DNA of 64,000 nt from Streptomyces sp. NRRL S-340. GTDB taxonomy: Bacteria; Actinomycetota; Actinomycetes; Streptomycetales; Streptomycetaceae. The stretch is taken from positions 62,001 to 126,000 of the forward strand of contig NZ_JOIY01000034.1 in the NCBI RefSeq assembly GCF_000720185.1. Reading direction: 5' to 3'. The notes below the pieces were generated by a model. It did no database searches. It worked only from the letters and a program-made list of their open reading frames with translations, and was not told the DNA's origin. Position numbers and translations under genes: made by a program. Below are positions 44,909-52,637 of the stretch, piece after piece (within the stretch, counting starts at the first letter, position 1; each line of letters begins with the position of its first letter).

Positions 44909-47004
44909 GTGAGGCCCTGCGCGAACTGGCCCGTGCCCACGGGATCTCCACCGCGTACACCACCGACCGGGGCCGGCGGGTCTCCGTGTCGCCGGACACG
45001 CTGGTGGCCGTGCTCGCCGCCTGCGGGGTGGACGCCTCGACGGACTCGGCGGCCGGCGCCGCGCTGGCCGCCCACCGGGCGCGTGCCGCGGCCCGGCTGC
45101 TGCCCGACTGCGTCGTGCTGCGCGGCGCGGACGCGGCCCGGCCCGCGCTGCCCGAGGGGGCGGTGGCCGAGGTGGAGCTGGAGGACGGCGGCGGCCGGGC
45201 CGCCCTGTCCGGCCCGCTGCCGATCGGCCGGCACACCCTGCACGTGAGCGCGCGCGGACGTGACGCGTCGGCGCCGCTGCTGGTCGTACCCGAGCGGCTG
45301 CCCGTGCCCGAGGGCCGCCACTGGGGGTTCCTCGTCCAGCTGTACTCGGTGCTCTCGCGCCGTTCCTGGGGCATGGGCGACCTGGGTGACCTCGCGGAAC
45401 TGGCGTCCTGGTCGGGCCGGTCCCTGGGCGCGGACTTCGTCCAGCTCGGCCCGCTGCACGCCGTCGAGCCCGGACCGCTGCCCGACCCGTCGCCCTACCG
45501 CCCCGGCACCCGCCGCTTCCCCGACCCGATGCACGTACGGGTGGAGGCGGTACCGGAGTACGCGTACCTCACCGGCGAGGCCCGCCGCCGCGCCGAGCGG
45601 TGCGCCGAACGGGCGCGGGCGCTGAACGAGGCCGTGCTGCGCGGCGACGCGCTCATCGACCGGGAGACCGTGCGGTCGCTCAAGCACGAGGCGCTGCGCG
45701 CGGTGCACGAGGTGCCGCTGACGCCCGGCCGGGCCGCCGCGTTCACCGCGTTCACCGCGCGCGAGGGCCGTGACCTGACGGACTTCGCCACCTGGTGCGC
45801 GCTGGCCCAGGTGCACGGCGGTGCCTGGCGGTCCTGGCCGGCGGGGCTGCGCGACCCGCGCTCGCCCGCCGTGGCGCGCGCCCGCGAGGAACTCGCCGCC
45901 GAGGTGGACTTCCACCGCTGGCTGGCGTGGATCACGGACGAACAGCTCGCGGCCGCGCAGACGGCGGCGACCGGCGCGGGCATGGGCATCGGGCTCATCC
46001 ACGACCTCGCGGTCGGGGTGGCCCCGGAGGGCGCCGACACCTGGGCGCTGGCGGACTGCCTGGCCGCCGGGATGAGCGTCGGCGCACCGCCGGACGACTT
46101 CAACCCGCACGGCCAGGACTGGGGACAGCCGCCGTGGCGCCCCGACGGGCTCGCGGCGACCGGCTGGCTGCCGGCCGCGCGGCTGCTGCGCGCGGGCCTG
46201 CGGCACGCGGGCGCGCTGCGCATCGACCATGTGATGGGCCTGTTCCGGCTGTGGTGGGTGCCCGAGGGCCGGCCGCCTTCGGAGGGGACCTACGTCCGTT
46301 ACGACGCGGAGGCGATGCTGGGCACGGTCATGCTGGAGGCGCACCGGGCCGGGGCGTCGGTGATCGGCGAGGACCTGGGCACCGTGGAGGCCGGCGTACG
46401 GGAGTTCCTGCACGCGCGCGGCGTCCTCGGCACGTCCGTGCAGCGGTTCGAGTACCTCGGGGGTTCCGAGGGCCGGCACGGCCCGCTGCCGCCCGAGCGG
46501 TGGCGCGCGGACTGCCTGGCCACGCTCACCACGCACGACCTGCCCACCACGGCCGCCTGGCTGAGCGGCGAGCACGTCGAACTCCGCTCCCGGCTGGGCC
46601 TGCTGACCCGCCCGGAGGCCGAGGAGAAGGCCGAGGCCGCCGCCGAGCGCGACGGCTGGCTGGCGGAGCTGGAGCGGCTCGGGCTGCTGCCGGACCCGGA
46701 GGGCGACGTCGTCGCGCTCCACCGGTTCCTGTGCCGCACCCCGGCCCGGCTGCTCGGCGTGTGGCTGCCGGACGCCACCGGTGACCTGCGCCCGCAGAAC
46801 ATCCCCGGCACGTCGTCGGTGCACCCCAACTGGCGGCTGCCCGTCAGCGACGGCCGGGGCCGCCCGGTCCCGCTGGAGGAGCTTCCCGGCCGGCCCCTGG
46901 TACCGGCCCTGACCCGGGTGTTCGCGGCCCTCGGTCAGCGTGGCGCGGAAACCCGCGAGACATGTGAACCCAGTAATACGTGTGAGAAGACCGAGGAAGA
47001 CTGA
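44905..47004 (+). CDS. malQ: 4-alpha-glucanotransferase (amylomaltase), AcbQ-like
   Basis: 699-residue GH77 enzyme with the actinobacterial N-terminal extension (1-125, including PDTLVAVLAACGVDAS). Nucleophile Asp441 (ALRIDHVMGLFRLWW), acid Glu489 (VIGEDLGTV) and the third Asp in TTHDLPTTAAWL are present. NIPGTSSVHPNWRLP is the usual C-terminal motif. It transfers maltosyl units between malto-oligosaccharides. In this operon it can prepare acceptors or lengthen the oligosaccharide tail, which would favour products longer than acarbose. ATGA overlap with the fusion gene; 8-bp gap to the synthase gene. Confidence 0.92.
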   Translation: MSEALRELARAHGISTAYTTDRGRRVSVSPDTLVAVLAACGVDASTDSAAGAALAAHRARAAARLLPDCVVLRGADAARPALPEGAVAEVELEDGGGRAALSGPLPIGRHTLHVSARGRDASAPLLVVPERLPVPEGRHWGFLVQLYSVLSRRSWGMGDLGDLAELASWSGRSLGADFVQLGPLHAVEPGPLPDPSPYRPGTRRFPDPMHVRVEAVPEYAYLTGEARRRAERCAERARALNEAVLRGDALIDRETVRSLKHEALRAVHEVPLTPGRAAAFTAFTAREGRDLTDFATWCALAQVHGGAWRSWPAGLRDPRSPAVARAREELAAEVDFHRWLAWITDEQLAAAQTAATGAGMGIGLIHDLAVGVAPEGADTWALADCLAAGMSVGAPPDDFNPHGQDWGQPPWRPDGLAATGWLPAARLLRAGLRHAGALRIDHVMGLFRLWWVPEGRPPSEGTYVRYDAEAMLGTVMLEAHRAGASVIGEDLGTVEAGVREFLHARGVLGTSVQRFEYLGGSEGRHGPLPPERWRADCLATLTTHDLPTTAAWLSGEHVELRSRLGLLTRPEAEEKAEAAAERDGWLAELERLGLLPDPEGDVVALHRFLCRTPARLLGVWLPDATGDLRPQNIPGTSSVHPNWRLPVSDGRGRPVPLEELPGRPLVPALTRVFAALGQRGAETRETCEPSNTCEKTEED

Positions 47005-47012
47005 GGAGACAG

Positions 47013-48257
47013 ATGTCAGGCCAGGTTCTTGACCGGGTCGGCCAGCCGCTCGCGGGGGTCCGCGAGGACGCCGGCGGCTTCGATCTGAGGGCACCGGACG
47101 GCACCCGTTACCGGGTCGACCTCGCCGGTGGAGTGCTCGATGCGGACAACACCCTGCTCGCCGACGCCGTGGACGGCCGCCGTGTGGTGGCCTACGTCAG
47201 TCCGGCCGTCGACCGGCTCTACGGCGCCCGGATACGCGCCTACCTCGACCGCCATGTGCGGCCGGGCCAGTGGACCCTGCACGTCCTGCCCACCGGCGAG
47301 CACCGCAAGACGCTCGCCTCCGTGGAGCACGTGTGTGCGGTCGCCAAGGCGGACGGCCTCGACCGGCACGGGGTGATGCTCGCGGTCGGCGGCGGCATCG
47401 TCGCGGACGTCGTCGGTTTCGCCGCGTCCATCTACGCGCGCGGGATCCGCTACATCAAGGTCAACACCACCCTCGTCGGCCAGGTCGACGTGGGGGTGGG
47501 CGTCAAGACCGGTGTCAACGCGCTGCACACGAAGAACATGTTCGGCGCCTACCACCCGGCGCACGCCTCCCTGAACGACCCCGCCTTCCTGGCGACGCTG
47601 CCGTCCCGGGAGATCCGCTGCGGCCTCGCGGAGATCGTGAAGATGGCCGTGATCCTCGACGAGGACCTCTTCCGGACGCTGGAGCGGCACCCGGACGTGT
47701 TCCGCGGGCCGGCCGGCGAGAGCGGCGCGGACCGTCCGCACGGCGAGCTGGAGGAGTACGTCCTGCGCACGTCGATGCGGCTGATGATGGAGGAGCTGTG
47801 CCCGAACCTGCGCGAGCACGACCTCGCCCGGCTCGTCGACTTCGGCCACACCTTCAGCCCCGTCGTGGAGACGGCGGGCGAGCACCGGCTCCGCCACGGT
47901 GAGGCCGTCGCCGTCGACATGGCGCTGTCCGCGCACGTGGCGAGGCTGCTGGGCCTCGCGGACGAGGAGACCTGCGAGCGGATCGTCCGGCTGCTGCGCG
48001 CGATCGGGCTGCCGGTGTTCGACCCGGACACGTGCACGCCGGAGCTGATGACGCAGGCGCTGCGGGCGTCCTGGCAGCGGCGGGGCCGCAAGCTGCACCT
48101 GGTGGTGCCGACCGGGATCGGCAAGGCCGCGTTCGCGGAGGAACTGGAGGACGTGCCCGGGGACGTGCTGGTGGCCGCGCTCGGCGCGCTGGCCGAGGAC
48201 GCGGGCACACCGGACACCGGGCGCGCAGGCGCGGGAGCGGAGCGGCGCGATGCCTGA
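47013..48257 (+). CDS. acbC: 2-epi-5-epi-valiolone synthase (sugar phosphate cyclase)
   Basis: 414 residues. It cyclises sedoheptulose 7-phosphate to 2-epi-5-epi-valiolone, the first committed step to C7 cyclitols. The fold is that of dehydroquinate synthase: GGGIVADVVGFAAS binds NAD, and zinc ligands are Glu207 (GLAEIVK), His279 and His295. GHTFSPVVE at 278 carries Ser-Pro where dehydroquinate synthases have Gly-His, a feature I use to separate EEVS from primary-metabolism enzymes. AGGAG precedes the ATG. This gene identifies the pathway class more firmly than any other. The next ATG lies inside its 3' end. Confidence 0.93.
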   Translation: MSGQVLDRVGQPLAGVREDAGGFDLRAPDGTRYRVDLAGGVLDADNTLLADAVDGRRVVAYVSPAVDRLYGARIRAYLDRHVRPGQWTLHVLPTGEHRKTLASVEHVCAVAKADGLDRHGVMLAVGGGIVADVVGFAASIYARGIRYIKVNTTLVGQVDVGVGVKTGVNALHTKNMFGAYHPAHASLNDPAFLATLPSREIRCGLAEIVKMAVILDEDLFRTLERHPDVFRGPAGESGADRPHGELEEYVLRTSMRLMMEELCPNLREHDLARLVDFGHTFSPVVETAGEHRLRHGEAVAVDMALSAHVARLLGLADEETCERIVRLLRAIGLPVFDPDTCTPELMTQALRASWQRRGRKLHLVVPTGIGKAAFAEELEDVPGDVLVAALGALAEDAGTPDTGRAGAGAERRDA

Positions 48258-48678
48258 CGAGGACGTGGTCAATCTGCGGGAGCTGCTGACGGGCAAGGAG
48301 CGTGACCACGACGGCCTCGGCACGATCCTCGCCCACCGCCTCTTCGCGCGCAGGCCCGGCTCGCCCGGCGCGGAGTTCGTCGACCTCGCGGTGCTGCCGC
48401 CGGGCACCTCGATCGGCCGGCACCGGCACGGCGCCGACCGGGAGACGTACGTGGTGCTCGACGGCGGCGGGCTGATGTACCGGGACGGCAGGGAGTTCCG
48501 GGTGGGCCCCGGCGACGTGGTCGTCAACGAGCCCTACGGGGAGCACGGCCTGCGCAACGACTCCGCCCACGAGGACCTGCGGCTGCTGGTCTTCGAGGTG
48601 GCGGTGCGCGAGGAGCGGCGCGACGGGCCCGGCGGAGCGGCGCACGGGGAAGGGGCGGACGGTGCCCATGGCGCGTGA
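48250..48678 (+). CDS. Single-domain cupin, candidate cyclitol epimerase or isomerase
   Basis: 142 residues. The two cupin motifs are clear: GRHRHGADRETYVVLDGGG with two His and one Glu, and GPGDVVVNEPYGEHGLRN with the last His. It should bind a divalent metal. It starts 8 bases inside the synthase gene and overlaps the ROK kinase gene, so it belongs to the cyclitol block. Known pathways use a 2-epimerase on the EEVS product (AcbO, ValD); I do not recognise this protein as either. Epimerisation is a reasoned guess. Confidence 0.75.
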   Translation: MPDEDVVNLRELLTGKERDHDGLGTILAHRLFARRPGSPGAEFVDLAVLPPGTSIGRHRHGADRETYVVLDGGGLMYRDGREFRVGPGDVVVNEPYGEHGLRNDSAHEDLRLLVFEVAVREERRDGPGGAAHGEGADGAHGA

Positions 48679-49702
48679 CGACGGCACCTTCACCGTGCTC
48701 GACGTGGGCGGCACGACGCTGCGGATCGGCGCCTACGACCCGGCGACGGGCGTGCTGTCCCGGGTGCGCCGGATGCCCGTCGAGGGCATGCACCGCGACC
48801 CCGGCGCGCCCGTGCCGGTGCTCCAGCGGCGGGTGGTGGACCAGATCGTGCGGGAGGTCGGCGCGCACACCGGCGGGCGCGTCCCCCGGGCCCTCGGAGT
48901 GGCCTTCGCCGGTCCCATCACCGCGGGCGGCCTCGTCCTGGCCGCCCCGACGGTGTGGGGAAGGCGCGGCGACCCGCTGCCCCTGGGCGACCTGCTCACC
49001 GAACGGACCGGGGCACCGGCGGTCGTCGTCAACGACCTGACGGCGGCGGCCTGGCGGTACGCGGCCACCGAACCGGGCGACTTCTGCCTGCTGACCGTCA
49101 GTTCGGGCATCGGCAACAAGGTGTTCCGCGGCGGTGAGGTCCTCGTCGACGCCGACGGCCACGGCGGGGAGCTGGGCCACTGGGTGTGCGACGTCTCCGC
49201 GGACGCGCCGCCGTGCGACTGCGGGGGGCGCGGCCACCTCGGCGCGATCGCCTCGGGCCGGGGCGTGCTGGCCGCCACGCGGCGGGCCGCCGCGGCCGAT
49301 CCGGCCGGTTTCGGCCGCTCGCGGCTCGCCGCGCTGTGCGGCGGCCGGCCCGAGGACATCGACAACCGGGCGACGGCCCGCGCGGTACGCGAGGGCGACG
49401 CCTTCGCCACCGAGGTGCTGCGCGGCACGCTCACCCACCTCGCCCAGGCGGTCTCGGCGGTGTTCACGTCGATCGGGGTGTGCCGCTACATCCTGATGGG
49501 CGGCTTCGCGCTGGCCGTCGGTGAACCCTACCGGCGGCTCCTGGTGGGCGAGTTGACCCGGCTCGGCTGCTTCGGCCTGGACGCGGGACAGGTCGACGCG
49601 ATGGTGTCGCTGGGAGTGGCCGACGACGACCACGGGCTGATCGGCGCGGGCCGCCTGCTGACCGAGCGCACGCCGGTCCCCTCCTCGCAGGGGGCGCCGT
49701 GA
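48662..49702 (+). CDS. ROK-family kinase, candidate C7-cyclitol 7-kinase (AcbM/ValC role)
   Basis: 346 residues from GTG 48662 (AAGGGG upstream); ATG 48668 is an alternative. LDVGGTTLRIG binds phosphate, VVNDLTAAAW holds the catalytic Asp, and GELGHWVCDVS with CDCGGRGHLGAIASG is the ROK zinc motif. The usual third Cys (CxCGxxGC) is His here. ROK enzymes include glucokinases and the cyclitol kinases ValC and AcbM, which phosphorylate the 7-hydroxyl. Overlap with the cupin and adjacency to EEVS support the cyclitol role over glucose. Confidence 0.83.
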   Translation: MPMARDDGTFTVLDVGGTTLRIGAYDPATGVLSRVRRMPVEGMHRDPGAPVPVLQRRVVDQIVREVGAHTGGRVPRALGVAFAGPITAGGLVLAAPTVWGRRGDPLPLGDLLTERTGAPAVVVNDLTAAAWRYAATEPGDFCLLTVSSGIGNKVFRGGEVLVDADGHGGELGHWVCDVSADAPPCDCGGRGHLGAIASGRGVLAATRRAAAADPAGFGRSRLAALCGGRPEDIDNRATARAVREGDAFATEVLRGTLTHLAQAVSAVFTSIGVCRYILMGGFALAVGEPYRRLLVGELTRLGCFGLDAGQVDAMVSLGVADDDHGLIGAGRLLTERTPVPSSQGAP

Positions 49703-50781
49703 ACGGCCTCACGGAAGACGGCGTGAACGGCCACGCGGGGGGCGCCGCCGGCGATCACCCGGCACCGGGCGCCGCGAGCGTCCCCGTCCCGGGCGCCGCG
49801 AACGTCCGGACGCCGGGCGCCGCGGGGGCGGCGCGCACGCTCGTGGTGGGCAGCGGGCTGATCGGCTCCGCCCTCGCCCGTCGGCTGATCGCCTCGGGTG
49901 AGGCGGTGACGCTCGCCTCGCGCCGCCGCCCCGTCCCGGCTCCGGAGTCGTACGGGGTCCGCTGGGAGGCGCTGGACGCCACCGACCGGCGGTCCTGCGG
50001 CCGGCTCCTGGCCCGGGTCCGTCCCGACCGCGTGGTCCTGGTGCACGGCCCCTCCGACGCCACCTGGTGCGAGGAACACCCCGAGCAGGCGCGGGCCGCG
50101 CACGTCGCCGTGGCGGAGAACTTCGCCGCCCTGGCCCGGGACGCGCGGATCGTGCTGGTCTCCACCGACAACGTCTTCGACGGCACCTCGGCGCACAACA
50201 CCGAGAGCACGCCCGTGAGCCCGGCCAACGCCTACGGCCGGGCCAAGCTCGCGGCCGAAGGGGCGCTGCTGTCCGCGTCCCCGGGCGCCGTCGCGCTGCG
50301 CGTCAGCCTGGTCTACGGTCACGAGGGCGCCGACGCGGGCAAGTGGCTCAACTTCTTCGCCGTCTGCGCCCACCGGCTGCTGCGCGGCGAGCGCGTGGAG
50401 GCCCCCGACGACCACTGGACGACGCCCGTGGTCCTGCCCGACGTGGCCGAGGTGACGGCGGCCCTGCTGCGCACCGCGGACCCGCTGCCGGCGGTGCTGC
50501 ACCTGGGCGGCCCGGACCGGGTCACCCGCGCGGAGTGGGCGGCGGTGATCGCCGGGGCCCTGGGAGCACCGCCCGGCCTGGTCGTCCCGGTGCCCCGGGC
50601 CCGGACGCGCTACGCCTCCCGCCCGGCGAACGCCTGCCTCACCAGTGAGGTGCTGCCCGCGCTCCCGGCCACGGAGAAGCTCACCGTGCGGGGCGTGGCG
50701 GAGGGGGCCCGGCTGCTGGCGCCCGCGTTCACCGGCAGCGGCACGGACACGGGCACGGACCCGGGCCCTGCGCGGTCGTAA
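49699..50781 (+). CDS. RmlD-like extended SDR reductase
   Basis: 360 residues from GTG 49699 (GTGA overlap). The first 45 residues are a Pro/Gly/Ala repeat (PGAA units) with no counterpart in the family. The Rossmann motif GSGLIGSALA follows at 51-60. STDNVFDG (155-162) and YGRAK (Tyr179, Lys183) match the dTDP-4-dehydrorhamnose reductase pattern. A dTDP-rhamnose role is unlikely, since no RmlC is present and the neighbours make cyclitols. Reduction of a valiolone or valienone phosphate is more plausible. It is the last gene of the overlapping series. Confidence 0.78.
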   Translation: MNGLTEDGVNGHAGGAAGDHPAPGAASVPVPGAANVRTPGAAGAARTLVVGSGLIGSALARRLIASGEAVTLASRRRPVPAPESYGVRWEALDATDRRSCGRLLARVRPDRVVLVHGPSDATWCEEHPEQARAAHVAVAENFAALARDARIVLVSTDNVFDGTSAHNTESTPVSPANAYGRAKLAAEGALLSASPGAVALRVSLVYGHEGADAGKWLNFFAVCAHRLLRGERVEAPDDHWTTPVVLPDVAEVTAALLRTADPLPAVLHLGGPDRVTRAEWAAVIAGALGAPPGLVVPVPRARTRYASRPANACLTSEVLPALPATEKLTVRGVAEGARLLAPAFTGSGTDTGTDPGPARS

Positions 50782-50972
50782 CACCCGCGTCCCGCGTGCC
50801 CCGTCCAGCCGTAGGGCGCCCGCGGTCCCCGCGCGGCCGCGGCGTGCCCCAGGACGCCGGGCAGCCGCAGCGCGCCCGTGGTCCGTGCGACCGTGACGCG
50901 TCCGTGGCAGCCCGGTGGCCGGGCGCCGGCCGGCGCACCCGTCCGCCCGCCGTTCACCCCTCCCTCCATCCA

Positions 50973-51020
50973 GCCCTTCACCCCGCCGTTCACCCCGCCG
51001 TTCACCCCGCCGTTCACCCG
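50973..51020. repeat. 12-bp tandem repeats upstream of the GMC gene
   Basis: Three good copies and one degenerate copy of GCCGTTCACCCC lie 25-70 bases before the GMC start. If translated from an upstream start they would encode a TPPF repeat. No hairpin was seen. The rest of 50782-51045 is gene-free. Confidence 0.8.
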
Positions 51021-51045
51021 GCGACGACACCTCATGGGAGCAGCC

Positions 51046-52545
51046 ATGGCAAGCTCATCGATCCCCTCCGGCTACGACGTCGTCATCCTCGGCGGCGGTG
51101 TGGCGGGCTGCGTGCTGGCGGCCCGGCTCAGCGAGGACCCCGGCCGCTCGGTCTGTCTCGTGGAGGCGGGCCCGGACTACGGTCCCAGGGAGCGGGACTG
51201 GCCGGAGAAGGTGCGCAACGCGCGCGCCCTGCCCCGCGAGGACGTGTGGGAGCGGCACACCGCGTTCTACCGCATCCGCGCCCGCGTGCTGGGCGGCTCC
51301 TCGTGCATCAACGGCTGCTGGAACACGTGGGGTTCACCGGCCGACCACGCCGAGTGGGTCCGCGCGGGCGGCGAGCGCTGGTCGGCCCCGGCGATGGACC
51401 CGTACCGGCGCGGGGCGGTGGAGCGGATGGGGCTGCGCACGGTCCCGGACCGCGAACTGTCCGCGTGGAGCGAGGGCGCCCTCGATGCGGCCGGCCGGCT
51501 GGGCTACCCCGAGGTCGACATGGGCTCGGCCGAGGGCGGCCCCGGCCGTGGCCGGCCCCTGCTGAACGCCGTGGACGGCCTGCGCCGCAACGCGGCCTTC
51601 GCCTACCTGGACCCGGCGACGCGGGCCCGGCCCAACCTGACGGTGCTCAGCGGCGCCCTGGTGGACCGGCTGACCGTGCGCGGCGGGCGCGTGCACGGCG
51701 TGCGGGTGCACGCGGACGGCGGGCCCACGACGCTGACGGCCGGGACGTACGTCCTGGCGGCCGGCACCTTCGGCTCGCCCGCCGTGCTGCTGCGCAGCGG
51801 CCTCGGCCCGGCCGCGCACCTGGCGGAGAACGGCATCCGCTGCGAGGCGGACCTGCCCGGGGTCGGCGCGAACCTGTCCGACCAGCCCGGGGTGTTCCTG
51901 CCGCTGTCCCCGACGCCCGCGCTGAACGCGGCGCTGGCCGCCAAGGAGGCCGCCGGGGAACTCTATGTGAGCCGGATGCTGGTCAGGGCGGCGAGCGAGC
52001 GCTGCCCCGACGGGGCGTGGGACCTGCACCTGCTGCCCACGGCGGGTCCGCCGCTGTTCGGGAAGCTGCCGCCGGGCGAGTACGAGGCCGGGGTGTCCGC
52101 CTTCCTCATGAAGCCGGTCTCCCGCGGCCGGGTCCGGCTGCGTTCGGCCGACCCCGCCGAACCGCCCGAGATCGACCCGGCGTTCCTGACCGACCCGGAC
52201 GGACACGACGTCGCCGTGCTGCGCTCGGGACTGGAGAAGGCGGCGGACCTGGCCACCGCCCTGGGCTCCCTGGCCGGGCCGCCGGCCGACGGCGGCGTGC
52301 CGGTGCGTGAACTGTCCGACGCGGACCTGCGCGACCGGGTGGGCACCTACTGGCATCCCGTGGGGACCTGCGCCATGGGACCGCAGGACGACCCGCTGGC
52401 CGTGGTCGACGGCGAGGGCCGGGTGCGGGGCGTGGCGGACCTGCGGATCGCCGACGCCTCCGTACTGCCGACGGTGCCGGCCGCGAACACGCAGCTGCCG
52501 GTGCTCGCCGCCGCCGAGATGCTCGCCGACGCCCTGCGCGCCTGA
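51046..52545 (+). CDS. GMC-family FAD-dependent oxidoreductase
   Basis: 499 residues from ATG 51046 (GGGAG 5-6 bases before). FAD-binding GGGVAG (16-21), ARVLGGSSCINGCWN and the C-terminal YWHPVGTCAMG with the active-site His, followed by VPAANTQLPVLAAAEMLAD, are standard GMC features. Such enzymes oxidise alcohols; FAD-dependent paromamine 6'-dehydrogenases of aminoglycoside clusters are related precedents. I know of no counterpart in the Actinoplanes acarbose pathway. A role in oxidising a cyclitol or sugar hydroxyl is inferred. It is separated from the operon by 264 bases and may have its own promoter. Confidence 0.86.
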   Translation: MASSSIPSGYDVVILGGGVAGCVLAARLSEDPGRSVCLVEAGPDYGPRERDWPEKVRNARALPREDVWERHTAFYRIRARVLGGSSCINGCWNTWGSPADHAEWVRAGGERWSAPAMDPYRRGAVERMGLRTVPDRELSAWSEGALDAAGRLGYPEVDMGSAEGGPGRGRPLLNAVDGLRRNAAFAYLDPATRARPNLTVLSGALVDRLTVRGGRVHGVRVHADGGPTTLTAGTYVLAAGTFGSPAVLLRSGLGPAAHLAENGIRCEADLPGVGANLSDQPGVFLPLSPTPALNAALAAKEAAGELYVSRMLVRAASERCPDGAWDLHLLPTAGPPLFGKLPPGEYEAGVSAFLMKPVSRGRVRLRSADPAEPPEIDPAFLTDPDGHDVAVLRSGLEKAADLATALGSLAGPPADGGVPVRELSDADLRDRVGTYWHPVGTCAMGPQDDPLAVVDGEGRVRGVADLRIADASVLPTVPAANTQLPVLAAAEMLADALRA

Positions 52546-52637
52546 CCGGCCCGGCGGCCGCCGCTGCCCCCTCTCCCCTCCCTCTCCTCCCCTCCCTCTC
52601 CTCCTTGCCTGTCACCTCTCACCCGACGGAGACCGCC

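Noticed and set aside
41117..47094. Long antisense frames across the glycosyltransferase, amylomaltase and kinase genes
   Set aside because: They mirror real coding genes with clear catalytic motifs and show only Arg/Gly/Pro/His-rich low-complexity translations.
47013..48257. Primary-metabolism dehydroquinate synthase
   Set aside because: The GHTFSP motif in place of GHTFGH and the surrounding cyclitol and dTDP-sugar genes indicate EEVS. A shikimate kinase or chorismate synthase neighbour is absent.
48662..49702. Housekeeping glucokinase
   Set aside because: It overlaps the cupin and SDR genes in the EEVS block and has a changed zinc motif, so a cyclitol kinase is the better reading.
49699..50781. 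dTDP-4-dehydrorhamnose reductase (rmlD) assignment
   Set aside because: Motifs fit the family, but no rmlC is present and the gene overlaps the cyclitol kinase gene, so a rhamnose role is not supported.
50973..51020. Extended N-terminus of the GMC oxidoreductase with FTPP repeats
   Set aside because: The upstream frame is open, but FAD-binding homology starts at ATG 51046, which has its own ribosome site.
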